Source: Dasypus novemcinctus (Eukaryota; Chordata; Mammalia; Cingulata; Dasypodidae). From it: a stretch of 64,000 nt of DNA. The DNA lies in assembly GCF_030445035.2 (NCBI RefSeq), contig NC_080677.1:151777169-151841168 (forward strand), given 5' to 3'. Positions 22,331 through 34,154 of this stretch are shown here, in pieces. The translations under genes and the position numbers were made by a program. Every line of letters begins with the position of its first letter. Positions within the stretch are counted from its first letter, which is position 1. Below the pieces are notes generated by a model that worked only from the letters and a program-made list of their open reading frames with translations, was not told where the DNA came from and made no database searches.

Positions 22331-22974
22331 AATGGCAAGTCACACAATACCCCCAGATGTGGTTAAGGAAGGTGTTAGTCAAGGGCTGAGGGGCTGAGCA
22401 TGGCCACAGAAGTCAAGGTGGCAGGCAGGGAAATGGCAATGGGGTATTTTTCATTCCTTGCAGGACCCACCAGTCCCAGCGAGGAAGGGAATTTGCAAGG
22501 ACTTGACAGGGCGTAAGTTTGGGCTTGAAGACAGGGCTCCAGTTCCAATACGAATAGTTAACAACAGGCAGGAGACTGTTGGAAAACCATTTGAATGGTC
22601 TGGTCATTTGTGGGGAAATGTAGCTTAGTACCTGTAAGCAAGGGTGATTCAAGATACTTTATGACCCAACCAGAATGGACACTAGACTTAGTTTCGGAGC
22701 AAATCCTGAGCATTGATCACTGTTCCCACCTCAATGCCTATGTCACTGGGAGACACATAATCAGGTCTGTCATGTCTACACAAGATTCCACCACACAGCA
22801 AGAAGGAAACATCTGCTTTCTTCTTACACTCAGCATATAATAATATTGCAAAATTAGATTAACCACAGTAAGGATGCCCATTCAGAAAAGGGAAGAATGG
22901 GAAACACCCAACAGTCATTGATCCATAACGATGGGATTCTACCTGGCAGACATAGCAACAACTCATACCCTGGC
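22331..22974. other. Unique noncoding DNA
   Basis: No gene or recognised repeat. It ends with the target site CTGGC of the next LTR. Confidence 0.5.
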
Positions 22975-23530
22975 TGTATTAGTCAGCTAAAGGGGTGCTG
23001 ATGCAAAATACCAGAAAGTGGTTGGTTTTTATAAAGGGTATTTATTTGGGTTAGGAGCTTATAGTTATCAGGCCATAAAGCATAACTTACCTCCCTCACC
23101 AAAGTCTATTTTCACATGTTGGAGCAAGATGGCCACTGACATCTGTGAGGGTTCAGGCTTCCTGGGTTCCTTTGGGCTCAGCTCCTCTGTTTCCTCCACA
23201 AGGTCAGCTGTAGACGATGAGGCTCTCTAGGCTTTGCCTCTCTCCACAAGGTCAGCTGTAGACTATCAGGTGAACGGCTCTGTCTCTTTCCCCAGGGCTC
23301 CAGCTTAAGACTTCAGCATCAAACTCCAATATCAGAAACACCTTAACTCTGTCCTTTGCCATGCCTTTTATCTGTGAATCCCCACCCACCAAGCGACGGG
23401 GACTCAATGCCCTAATGATGTGGCCCAATTAAAGCCGGAATCATAACTCAATCAGGCCCAGGTACAGATCAGATTACAAACATAATCCAATATCTATTTT
23501 TGGAATTCATAACCATATCAAACTGCTACA
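22975..23530 (-). mobile_element. MaLR-like solo LTR, family 1, copy B
   Basis: Termini TG at 22975 and CA at 23530. The flanks are identical: CTGGC at 22970-22974 and CTGGC at 23531-23535, a perfect 5-base target duplication. It closely resembles copy A and shares its internal 48-base-offset duplication (CAAGGTCAGCTGTAGAC at 23199 and 23247). The complement of AAATAAAT lies at about 23040. No gag, pro or pol sequence flanks it, so it is a solo LTR formed by recombination between the LTRs of a former provirus. Confidence 0.9.
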
Positions 23531-23817
23531 CTGGCCATGGAAAGATTTCCTTGATTAACATCTTGGATATCCCTGGTGACAAGGAGCCTGAGCCCCTGAC
23601 AGATTCACAGAGCAGAGAGGTGAGCCAGCTTGAAATTTTACTTGAGAGTAATAAATTATTATCCCAGATCTTTTCCATAGCAGGGAAACCTATATCCTAA
23701 GAAATGCAGTGACTTTACAAGTTTTTTTCCTGCCAAAGAAACTGAGGCCCTAAGAGATTAATTCATAGTATTTTCATTTATTAGCACTGTTTTTTTTGGC
23801 TGTGAGAGAATCCCATC
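23531..23817. other. Spacer between two solo LTRs
   Basis: This 287-base stretch is ordinary DNA, not retroviral interior. A short MIR-like phrase ('gaaactgaggccctaagaga') lies near 23738. It ends with CCATC, the target site of copy C. Confidence 0.65.
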
Positions 23818-24390
23818 TGTACTAGTCAGCCAAAGGGGTGCTGATGCAAAGTACCAGAATTCTGTTGGTTTTTATAAACGGTATTTATTTGCAGTAGAAG
23901 CTTACAGTCACAAGGCCATAAAGCATAAGTTACTTCCCTCACCAAAGTCTGTTGCCACATGTTGGAGCAATATGGGTGCTGGTCTCTGCAAGGGTTCACC
24001 TTCCTCTTCCTCCTAAGGCTCCATGGTCCCAGCTCCTCCTGTTCTCAGCTGTAGGTTAGCATAAGGCTTGTCTCTCTCCCTGGGGCTCATTTCTTTCTGG
24101 ACTTTCTCAGCTGTTCAGGGCTCTGGTCTCTTCAGACAAATGGCTTGGCTCCCTCCTCAGGCTCCAGTAGCTCCAGTGCCCAAAACTCTCTTTCCTCTGC
24201 CATGTCATTTTCTCTGTGAGTCCCTTGGGGGGCATCCTACTGACATGGCAGAATCGAAGCCTTAATCATAATTTAATCAAGTGAAAGTAAAACCTCTGAA
24301 TTTATTACATTCTAATATGCCCAGAAGAGCAGACTAGTTTACAACCATAATCCAGTACCTATTTTTGGAATTCAATGTCAAACTGCTACA
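23818..24390 (-). mobile_element. MaLR-like solo LTR, family 1, copy C
   Basis: Termini TG at 23818 and CA at 24390. Flanks are CCATC at 23813-23817 and CCATC at 24391-24395, a perfect 5-base target duplication. It lacks the 48-base internal duplication of copies A and B and instead resembles the copy at 38203 in its middle ('gcataaggcttgtc', 'ggggctcatttctttc'). It therefore belongs to a second subfamily, and its different target duplication shows that it arrived independently of copy B. Confidence 0.9.
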
Positions 24391-24760
24391 CCATCTCGTA
24401 AGCTTAGGCAAAATGGGAAACGTACTGGCTCAAGGATCCAAACTAAGAGAAAGGCAAAGTTGGCCTAAGCCTCAGAATGACTGGAGTTGGAGTTGGACAA
24501 TTGCCAAATGGTCTGTTTCTCCTGCCTCTGCTTCTCTTGGTATATTGCCATGCTACTTTCCTACCACACACCTGTCTCTTCTACGTGGTGGGAAACATGC
24601 CATGGTGGCTTCCAGGCTCCACTTCAGAGCACAACGACCAAAATCTTCTCTAAGTTCAAAGTCAAAAATTCCTAGGAGAGGGTTCTGATTGGCTGACTTG
24701 AGTTCTGGGCAGTGCGAGAGCCGTGACTGACAGCTCCACTAGAAGCACATGGGAAGAAAG
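24391..24760 (-). repeat. Possible old interspersed repeat
   Basis: The phrases 'aaaattcctaggagagggtt' near 24664 and 'ctgattggctgacttgagtt' near 24687 look like the complement of an old dispersed repeat that has a partner of similar character at 45180-45665. I cannot name the family, and the edges are guesses. Confidence 0.35.
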
Positions 24761-26388
24761 CATTTCCCAGAAGAAACAGGGGAGACATGCAGGGCAAGCA
24801 AAGTATAGACCTGGGGGGTGGCCGTGAGGACTGAATTAAAGTCTTCCGCTTCCTGACCCAGTGTGCTTCCTACAGCCCCGCTTTTCTCCTTTTGTTTGGC
24901 CCAGTTGATTTTTATGTCCACGCCAGTGGCATCTAACAGTTAATTTAGGTAGAATTTGAGCTGCCTTATTTCCAAGTTCAGCAAAGATACAGAAGTGTCA
25001 GGTAATAATCCTTCTCAGTCTTGTGGACCAGTTAACACAGCTAACAGGCAGAGCCATTAACATGCTGATTTACTTTCCCAACATAATAATCTTCTGGCAG
25101 CCTGAGCTCCACTGATTGATATTCGACCTAATAAAGCTGATCTGGATAAGCTTCTCTTATCTCCAAGGACATTATTCTAACTGTGGGGATTTGTAAATTT
25201 TTTTAAAAAATTTAAAGTTAGGTTTACTATCTTAAGAGAAATATACTTTCCATCCATCTTGCTGGGGCCTGGCTAATAGAAGTATCTTCTATTTACAGAC
25301 TGGGTGGAAATATTAATATAACTCAAAGCCTTGGAACCATCTAAGAGATCTGGAGACCTTCACGGCAAAGGGCTGCTGGCCCTGTCCACCAGAGTGCAAA
25401 GATTCCGTGGGTTCAGTCAAGCAGCCAGGAGGCCAACAAGGAAAGCAAGCAATAAAAATCCAGACAGAAGAAAGGAAACTAGCAAACAATAAAAAATGGC
25501 AGGAAGGTTCCCAACCCATCTGTAATCCATTATAACATTGTGAACCATTTTCCAGGATATTTTTCCGGTGGTGTTTTCAGCTTCTGTGCTTGTTAGGAAG
25601 AGTCCATTTGGGAACAAGGATGGTGCAATTGAGTAAACGAACTTTTTTTTTAGGTACAGCAGGTCCTGGGAATTTCTTTGAAGGGGCACGCTAGTGTTTG
25701 CAGTAAAATTGCAGATAACACCCAGCCAATAAGGTGTATGTGTCCTTAAATCAATTTCCATAAAACTGATTTTCTAAAGATGAAGTGTGTTTAAAATTTA
25801 AAACATACATTTTTATGAGCTAGCAAAGTATATTTTTTAAAAATGTGAAAGTCTCCAACTTCTTGTCTTGTTGATGGTCCAAATGTCCTGCATAGTCTAC
25901 ATTTCAGTTAATAGGAAAAAAAAGCCTTTTGAAAATTTCCCTTGTGCAGAGGGAACTTAACATTTTCCCTGGTAGATCTCACAATTCCTGGTCTAAAATC
26001 AGGGAACTAAAAATTCCAGCTGGGATATTTCTGCGAAACTTACCCATGTCCCTTAACAACCATAGAATTCAGCTAGAATATTTAAGGGGTATGGGATCAG
26101 GTTGGCATTTAATAACTAGAAGTTTAAATAATATTGTTTAAAATTAAAAAAAATGGACATAGAATTCTTTTGAAGTAAAACACTTGTTTTCCATTTTCTA
26201 AAAAAGTTAAATTATGGAGAATGATCATCAAATCAATTTTTCTAAAGAGGGATGGGAAGAAACTAATACTTGTTTTAAAAGTGTGTGTCCATTTCTTCTG
26301 GGAGAAAAAGGGATGAATGTGATCACTTTAAAAATAAAAAGATTTGGGAGTGACTTTGAAGCTGCACAATTTGATATAGGAATTGCGC
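24761..26388. other. Unique noncoding DNA
   Basis: No gene is supported. The 114-codon minus-strand frame at 25417-25761 has a hydrophobic stretch but no recognisable family and no ATG-context support. The right half is AT-rich. Confidence 0.5.
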
Positions 26389-26466
26389 ACGTGTGTATAT
26401 ATATGTGTGTGTACATATGTGTATATATGTGTGTACATATATATATAATATAAAGTGTGTGTGTGT
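26389..26466. repeat. TG/TA simple repeat
   Basis: Mixed (TG)n and (TATA)n units, an ordinary dinucleotide microsatellite with potential for Z-DNA or melting. Confidence 0.9.
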
Positions 26467-26559
26467 TCAACCTTTCCCAGTTAATTTTAATAGACAGAAA
26501 ACACACGTAGTCCATTCCCCTTTCCTCTTACCCTTTGAATTTTGATGTTCTGATTAGCC

Positions 26560-26700
26560 TTAAGTAGAAGGAACACAGGCTTTGGCGTCTGCTTTTCTAC
26601 TACAGCCTTCCTCCCACAGGAGTGCTGGGCTCCTGCTGACAATGGGCAAGTCACTCCGCATCTCCTCACTTGTAAAATGGGAAAACCTCAGGACTGATGG
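26560..26700 (+). mobile_element. MIR SINE remnant
   Basis: Sense MIR phrases in order: 'aacacaggctttggcgtctg' near 26571, 'gacaatgggcaagtcactcc' near 26638 and 'cttgtaaaatgggaaaacct' near 26669. The middle is diverged. Confidence 0.7.
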
Positions 26701-27287
26701 GAAGAGCGCACAAGGAAACAAATGTCAAGGGTTCAGCCATGAACAGTTTTCAAAGGGGTGATTTTATTATCATCAGTATTGTTGCTGAGTCCGAATTTCA
26801 CCTGGAGCTGGGACCCTGCTGCATTCCGGGAGCTGGCCACAGACGTTTCTGTGTCAGTTCTCAATTGGGAAAACATTCTTCTCCCCTGCAAAGGCCCAGC
26901 TCAGCAGCCGCTTTCCACTGCATGTGGAGATTTTGAAGGAAAGGCCTGGAGTTTGTTTTTCATCTTAGCTATTTCCAGCCAGCTCGGTTTGATTGGGAAC
27001 AGGCTATCCTCTTGCCACCTGTCTGGGGAATGCTCTAGCCAGAGAAGAGGGCCTGCTTCTTGCTCCCACATTCCCTAGCCCGTCAGCTGTTTCCCATTTT
27101 CTTCACCTGCAGGGCATTAGGCCAGATTCACCAAGGCTTGGCTCAAACCAAGGTGCAAGAGAATAAAAGCATCTGGCCTGGGGGCCATCAGTTGTCTTGG
27201 CATCAGGGTTGTGTTTCGCTCCCTGTGCCTTGGGTTTGGTTTCCAGCTCGCCTTGCCCTTGCTTTCCCTTGCTGGTCACTAGTTCTT
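26701..27287. other. Unique noncoding DNA
   Basis: No gene is supported. It ends with the target site of the second DAS SINE. Confidence 0.5.
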
Positions 27288-27715
27288 TTTTGTTTTTAAG
27301 ATTAAAAAAATTTTTTAAATTTCTCTCCCCTTCCCCACCTGCCACCCCCATTTGTCTGCTCTCTGTATCCACTAGCTGTGCATTCTTCTGTGTCCGCTTG
27401 TATTCTTGTCAGTGGCACCGAGAATCTGTGTCTCTTTTTGTTGCATCATCTTGCTGTGTCAGCTCTCCAGTGTGCGGTGCCACTCCTGGGCAGCCTGTAC
27501 TTTTTTTGTGCAGGATGGCTCTCCTTACAGTGTGCACTCCTTGCATATGGGGCTCCCCTATAGGGGGAACACCCCTGCGTGGCATGGCACTCCTTGCGCG
27601 CATCAGCACTGCGCATGGGCCAGCTCACCACATGGGTCAGGAGGCCCAGGGTTTAAACCCTGGACCCCCCATGTGGTAGGTGAATGCTCTATCAGTTGAG
27701 CCAAATCCAATTCTT
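27288..27715 (-). mobile_element. DAS-type SINE, full length
   Basis: Same layout as the copy at 5851: an A-rich tail at the left (poly-T with 'tttttaag'), a body, then a tRNA-like head at about 27645-27715 with a B-box-like 'ggtttaaacc'. The body shares 'gcgtggcatggcactccttg' with the first copy. Flanks are GGTCACTAGTTCTT at 27274-27287 and GGCCACTAGTTCTT at 27716-27729, a 14-base target duplication with one mismatch. The B box reads TTTAAACC rather than TTCAAACC, so this copy's promoter may be weakened. Confidence 0.9.
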
Positions 27716-27729
27716 GGCCACTAGTTCTT

Positions 27730-27959
27730 GACCCTTTGTTTCTCCTGCCCTGCTGCTTCAATTTCTGATAATCTCAGTTGGGGCTCTGAATTTCTTGCCT
27801 TGATTTGAATTTTGTTATCTGCCATCTTGAATGTTACTTGCTTATTCAGTCTCTGAACCAATTGCTGCCCTGGTCTTTTTCCCCTTCTCCCATTCTCTTA
27901 TCCAAGCCATTGTAAGTGGTAAAGAATTTCTTTCTCCATTCACAGGGTAAACCAGTGGG
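27730..27959. other. Unique noncoding DNA
   Basis: Short AT/CT-rich stretch with nothing recognisable. Confidence 0.5.
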
Positions 27960-28120
27960 AAGGTGGTGAGTAGTGTGTAGCAAGACCACAGGCTCTGCAA
28001 TCGCCAGCCTGAATTTGTGTCCTAACTCATCAGCTTATTTGCTCTGGGGGCAGGAGCTCTGTAATCTAGCCTCACTGAGCCCCAGTCCTCTCTCGTGAAA
28101 TATCAGAGAAGTCCAAGCAC
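27960..28120 (+). mobile_element. MIR SINE remnant
   Basis: Sense MIR phrases: 'accacaggctctgcaatcgc' near 27984, 'cagcctgaatttgtgtccta' near 28004 and 'tagcctcactgagccccagt' near 28067. Diverged, with an insertion in the middle. Confidence 0.6.
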
Positions 28121-30932
28121 CTTGTGGTGCTCGTAGACGCCCTTGGCATATGGAGAGGGGAACAGCACATGGCCATGCCTGATCATCAAAGGATGAGATC
28201 AGTAACTTGTAAAATGTTGCAACAGGTCTTGATCTGTGGACCCAGAGCCAAAAGACAACTGGGATGTTCAGCCCAAGTTAAATTAAGATTGGTGTAAGAG
28301 CCATTTGTCGTTTGAATGGGAAATGCCACCGTTTCCTAAGGGCCCCATTTGGAGGAGGATCGGCTTTCATTTCTAGAAAGCTAAAGTGTTTCAGTGTCTA
28401 GAAAGATTTCAATTATGACTTAGGAATTTGGGCGGAGTAGCATGGAGATGACAGTGTGGTTGATAGGCCAAATGCGGAACTGCTTTTCTTTTTTAAAATT
28501 TTTGGGGAGCTGCTTTTCAAGGAGCTGCTGTCAAGGAGCCGCAGAGCATGACGGAGGAGGGAAGCTGATGCAAAAACCTCAGGAAGTGAACAGACAATGC
28601 TTAGCATTTTCTTTTCTCTTTAGTTCTCTCTTTAAAATTGCATCCTGTTTCCTGTAATGTTGTTATAGATTGTAAGTGGCCAATCAATCTCCACTGAGCA
28701 TTTAATTTAATCAGATTACTTACGTAAGAGAAGTTGAATTGTGGGCCACCAAATTGTCCATTACTTTAGAAGGCATTTGGAAAGAAGATCAAGATGCCCA
28801 GCTTCTGTAACAAGAATCTCCTGTCACCTCACAGCAGTTCTCCCAAATTCTGACCGAGCTTCGTTAGTGTTTCAGGAGTCTAGGTCACGCTGAGCTAATC
28901 CAACCCTCTTTGTGAACAGGAGATGGTGTGGCCCTTCTTTATACACTGTATGGATGATTGGGGACCCTCTATTTTTCCCCTGCCTGTGCATTCCTAGAAA
29001 GCAGATTTACACTCTATAATACATCTGATTAGATAGAGCCCCACTCAGTTAAGCATTTGGTATTGAGTTATTACCCAAGCCTGACAATTAGAAATAAGCA
29101 TTGATTCTGTCCCTGAGCGAGGCACCAGAAGAGTGGCGTTTTCTGTTCAGCAAATAGCAGGCCTTTTTTTCCTAGCCCTTTGTGCCTTGGGTGGCCCTCA
29201 CCCATCACTAAATGCCATGATCTGCTTCTAGAGAGCCTGCCTAGCACCCAGTCCTAAGGCAGGAAAGGTAACTTCTCTAACCTGCTTCTGGTGGACGATC
29301 TCTTTCAAAATTAGCACTGATGAAGGTCTCTAAAAGCTATGGAGGCAACTTTATGACAGAGATGGATGTAGCCAATACCCAGTTAAGTATATCCATTAAT
29401 CACTATTTTTGGATTATTTTACAAGCAAAATTTTCCCTTTTCTTTTTCAGTGATAGTTTGCTTTTGAACAAAGCTATTCCATGAACTATTTAGGTGAAAG
29501 CGGATGCTAGTAACCCTTTCCCTCCCACGGATCTAGCGTAGAGAGCTAAAGGCATTTAGCGTATCTTAGACACAGGCTAGGAAAACTGCTGTCTCTGCAG
29601 TCATTGTATGATTCCTGGTATCTCACCAGAGTCATTAAGAGGCATTTAATAGGCAGCCACCTGCATATGGGGCTTTGTACAACACGGCCACATAGGAAGC
29701 AGGGAAGTATTTGCTCTCTGGGAATGTGTGCTTTGTTTTCCCACATTTGAAAATCTAGCAGAAGGTGAGGCTTATACTCCACCCGGGAGGTAGAGTTGCC
29801 AGATAGTGATATGCAAGACTATTCTGTTTCTATTTTTCCCCATTTGTGTTCTTGTCAAGCTATGTTGTTGAGCCAAACAAGGGAGTAAAACTGTGTGTAC
29901 GCGTGCGTGCATGTGCATGTGCATGTGGTATCCCCAAGAACTATTGTGTTCACTAGTCATAATGTACTTACTACTCAGCTCTGGAAATGTGTAAAATCTT
30001 TGTCTCCCATTCTCCTAACTAAGCTTCTGTGACCTTAGGTAACACGTTGTATAACTGGAAAACCAGTGAAGAAGCATCTGAATGTGGGAGGTGGCTTCTG
30101 TTACAATGGGTCAGAATTGTCTTCGAACTCTCTCATCCTCTCCTTTTTCTAAAGACACATTCTCTTGCCATTCCCACCTTTAAATGTTGGGCTTTGGTTG
30201 CTATGGGTTTGGCTCTTGATCTAACAGGAAACAAGTAGAAAGTTCTTTGATGACTCAGAACCTTGTATCCATACAGCGATCAGCACGGTGCCCTCTCGGT
30301 GTTAGTGCCTCAGAATGATTTCAGATCCACCAGCCTATTGTCTAGGTGTATTGCCATTCCTTATGCTGGAGAAGTTCTGGTATTTCTGGCCACATATCTG
30401 GTTGGTTCATTCTCCAACTCTTTTGCTTGCCCTCTGGCTCAGCACTTCTCAGATGCAGGCCTGTCTGGTGAAAGTCTTTTGCTTGCTTTGCTGCCCCTTG
30501 GCCTCATTCTCTGTAATTACTGTCTGTTATCTAATTGTCATATTGTCATCCATCCCCTTACACAGATCATCTAGTGCCTGGATCCCATACTTCTCTACTC
30601 CCAGGCATGATAAAGGTAGAGCATAGCTCCTACAGGTGGGTTATTTGTTGACAAAATCTTAGAACCAAGCATCCAAAGTTTGCAGTTACATGCAGATTAT
30701 TAACTAGATATATCCTGATTCTTTGTGATTTTTTTTTAGAAGACAAATATCCTTGGGCATTTTATAGGGTTTTCTTGGCAAGATTTAGCTTAAGTATAGG
30801 TTAAGAAGGTGATGCCATGAGGTATGGTATGAAAGCCAATGATAACTTACCCTATGCAAGAAACAAAAACTGTATAGCTCAGTATATCATGTTGTTCAAA
30901 TTCACCACATCATATATTTCTTTGCTCTAAGA
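28121..30932. other. Unique noncoding DNA
   Basis: No gene is supported in 2.8 kb. No LTR or LINE is visible. Frames of 60-103 codons show no domain. Stretches near 28640-28760 are rich in short AT-rich homeodomain-like motifs, as often seen in regulatory DNA, but motif content alone proves nothing. Confidence 0.5.
29893..29927. repeat. TGCATG-type simple repeat
   Basis: GTGTGTACGCGTGCGTGC followed by repeated ATGTGC units. It is a purine-pyrimidine alternating tract with CpGs. Confidence 0.8.
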
Positions 30933-31120
30933 CAGAAGTTTCTAAGTTTTTTATTTCATGGACCTCTTTGCTAGTCATGTGAAAACCATAGACCCCTTAC
31001 TAAGTCAACACTATAATGTGAATTATTTAATGAATATATCATACCTACACCAACACGTCCCCAAAAGAATGTTTTTTGAATTTCAGTTCAAGCTCATGGA
31101 CCCCTTGTTAAGAACCCCTG
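30933..31120. mobile_element. hAT-Charlie-like nonautonomous transposon
   Basis: The left end CAGAAGTTTCTAA and the complement of the right end, CAGGGGTTCTTAA, agree at nine of thirteen bases, including the CAG start typical of hAT-Charlie elements. Flanks are CTCTAAGA at 30925-30932 and CTCTAACG at 31121-31128, six of eight bases alike, as expected for the 8-base hAT target duplication. The interior repeats 'catggaccccttg'-like phrases. At 188 bases it carries no transposase. Confidence 0.75.
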
Positions 31121-34100
31121 CTCTAACGATCAAAGTTCTCTGTTAAAATGCAAATATATTTCTCTAAGATATATTTTTAATACTTACACTTTTAAGCCTA
31201 TAGCGTGGAGGAAAGTATACCAGATCAGGTATCAGCAAATTTGATTTCAGCCCTTCCTAGCTAAGTGACTTTCATATGGAGGCACAGATGATTAGACAGT
31301 ATATGATGTTCCCCCAAAAGCTCCTCAAACATTTCCAGTGACAGAGTGAGTGAGCAACTTGATTCATTTCTATGTCGTTCCCTTCTAGAGTCCAAGTCTT
31401 CTTTTTGGAGTCTTCCCACAACTGAGAAAGGGTTCCATGTGATGGCCACCTCTTCTCTTTGCCAAGTGAGAGACCCTCATTTCCTTTGACCTTTTCCCGT
31501 GCTTTGCTGTCTACTTCGCAGGTGCATCTGTTTCTCTCTATTAAGTGGAAACAACCACAATGTTCCCAGGGCTCACCCCCTGGGGTGTGCCCGAAGAAGT
31601 GCAGAGCAGGAATATTGCTTCTCTTGATAGGTAAGGCAGCTCAAGCTTGCACCAACTTTTAGGAACCTATGTCTTATTTTCATGGCATTGCAGCTTAAAG
31701 TCAACTAAAGCCTCAGTCTTTTCCTAATGAATTGTTGTCTCTCTTCTCCCTTCCTGTATGGCAGCAGATTTTTATCCCAGGGGTAGAATTTTCAGTGTAT
31801 CCTGATTACCTTTATCCTATTTGACATTAGATAAGTGAGGCATTTTTCAGAATTGATTTTCTCAATTCCAAAATGATAATGGTGCTACTCTTCTGTCTAC
31901 CACCTGTTCCTGCTGTGAGAGTAAAAAGATGATACGTGTATGTAGCATGTACTGGGAAGCACTGCTTGGCTCTTCAGTATTGCCAGCTCCAAGCCATCAG
32001 TAATGGCTTCCTGAGGGTCATATTGAGATGATTTCTGAGAATCTGTTTGGACCTAGCTGGAAAGAGACCTGGGATTGGTTTGTGAGGTCTGCCGTGAATG
32101 TGTCTGTGTGTGAGTGAGCATGCACATGACATCAATGTTGACAAAGATTTGTCACACTTACACTATACCCATGCAGGAAATGTTATTATTACTAATACAT
32201 TAACATTTGAAAACATATTAGTCATCCAACTTGATTCCATGGAAGGGTTCTTCCAGCTGAAGAACCATAGCTGCGCTCCTGGCTGCAAAGGACTCTATGT
32301 AAAGGGATGTGTGGGTTGGAGATAAGGGCGAAGGCTCTCACTGAAGGAAGGAAAGGAAGGCTACTTGGTCATTTACCATCAAACTTGACTCTAGGAACAG
32401 TCCTAGGTGAGAAAGAGACCATCGTAAATTTATAGGCTGCCCTTAAAGGACATTCAGCTAAGGGTTGGGAACTCCTTACCAGAGACCCAAAGGTAACATA
32501 AATGAAGAAGTGGGCCAAGTGTAAGTAGCTGTGTGGAGGGCTGGGGAGTGGGATGAACTGAGGCGTGCATGCCTTATCTCAAGAGAGTAGGTACTGTCTA
32601 GCTTGAGGCCATTATTACCATAAGTGAGTATGGGCTCTCTGTTGCAAAAAATCTCAACTTTTACAGGGGAACTGGCAGTCTGGCCATTTATGTAACATAT
32701 TCTGTTTAAAGAAAAAATCCTTAAGACTATGGATTCAACAAAACACATCTGTGGGCCAGATTCAGCCTCCAGCTGCCAATTTGGGACTTCTCTTCTAGAT
32801 TCCACTGGAGAAGGGAAAATTAACTCATTAAGAAATGTTTACACATGTGCAATGGAATTTCACTCTTTCAGGCCAACAGACAGTTATTGTCCACCAAAAA
32901 CTGCAGTTTTATACTGTGTAGTGTAGCAGGCATGGATATGGCCTACTGGAAGCTTGGATTGCAATAAAGAGTGATAATTCCAGGACACAAATGTTTGTAA
33001 TTAAGAATGAAATAGTTAAGTGCCACAAGAGAGAGGCAATACAAATGCTATGAAGATTTTTTTGGGGTAGGTGTTTTAGTGAGGAGTTGGTAGAATGCAG
33101 GGATAGCATTGGAGATGGGCTTTATAGAATGGAAAGGATTTCCAGAGGAGAAACATGATGGTTAGAAGCTGGGTGAGTAAGTGTGGGCTTAATTTGTTAA
33201 AGAGTGAGCAATCTTATTTGTTTGAGACTTAGAGAGCAGATAGAGAAATGGTGAGCTGGAAAAGTAGGATATCAAATGCCATGTAACAGAGGGTTCTAAA
33301 GGCACATTTGAGAAGTTTGTACTTAATTCAGTAGAATATGGAAGGCACTAAAGTATTTTAAGCATGGAAGAAACATGATTGTAATTGTACCTTACTGAAG
33401 TGTATAGCACTGTTCAACAGGCAGGATGTAGAAAGACTGATTAGAAGTCTCTTTGAGTCCTGATAAAGTGTAAGAAAAGCCTAAACTAGAATGGTGGATG
33501 TGGTTGGTAATGAAAGACTGAAGACAATGTGAGGAATGTAGGGGAGATAAGATGGATGTGTGTCTTCTCAACAGATTGAATACAGGGAACAAAAGCAAAT
33601 GGAAAAATATACCCATGTTTTGAAATGAGGGAAAGGGGGGAAATCAGGAGAATTAGAGGGATTGGGAGAAGGGAAGTTGGAGACTGGAAGGGGAGGCCAG
33701 TCAGGAGCTTAGTTAGGATTATCTTGACTTTAAGATACTTTCCGCTGATGAAGTTACAGAAGCCAAGTATACAATTAATGGGATGGTTCTGGGATGAGAT
33801 GCAGAGGTCACTGCCAGAGAGAGAGACAGAGAGACAGAAAGAGAGAATTGGGAGGCAGCTATAGGAACTAGGGTTTGGCTATGGAATGATTCAGGTGGGA
33901 GGCTGAGGTCCTTGGCAGTGGTGGGAGGAGGAGAATGAGAGAGGGGAGGAGCAGAGCAGTCTAAAGCTGGCCCTTGGAGGATGCTCAGGCTCAGGGGTGA
34001 GAGCAGGAGGAAAGGGTCCGGGGAATGAGTCAGGGATGTAAGAGGGAAGCCAGCGGGGACTGGGATGCAGAAGTCAATGAAGCAGCCATTTGCGGGTGAG

Positions 34101-34154
34101 ACAGTGGATGGCTGTGCCCAGGACTGCTAGGAGGTGAGGAAAGTGAGTTCTACA
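31121..34154. other. Mostly unique noncoding DNA
   Basis: No gene is supported. Faint MIR-like phrases occur at 31200-31270 and 31830-31960. The stretch 32970-33550 resembles an old dispersed repeat I cannot name ('gaagaaacatgattgtaatt', 'gaatggtggatgtggttgg'). A purine-rich region at 33625-34000 includes a GA/CA-rich simple run at 33813-33846. Confidence 0.45.

Noticed and set aside
22975-24390. Provirus with two LTRs around a short interior
   Set aside because: Each LTR has its own perfect and different target duplication, the LTRs belong to different subfamilies, and the 287 bases between them are not retroviral.
27197-27679. 160-codon plus-strand open frame
   Set aside because: Mostly the antisense of the DAS SINE at 27288-27715. 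The similar protein strings near 5900-6270 come from the same SINE in the first copy.
32970-33550. Named transposon family
   Set aside because: The phrases recur in old mammalian dispersed repeats (also near 44980, 60190 and 62500), but I cannot assign a family from memory without a profile search.
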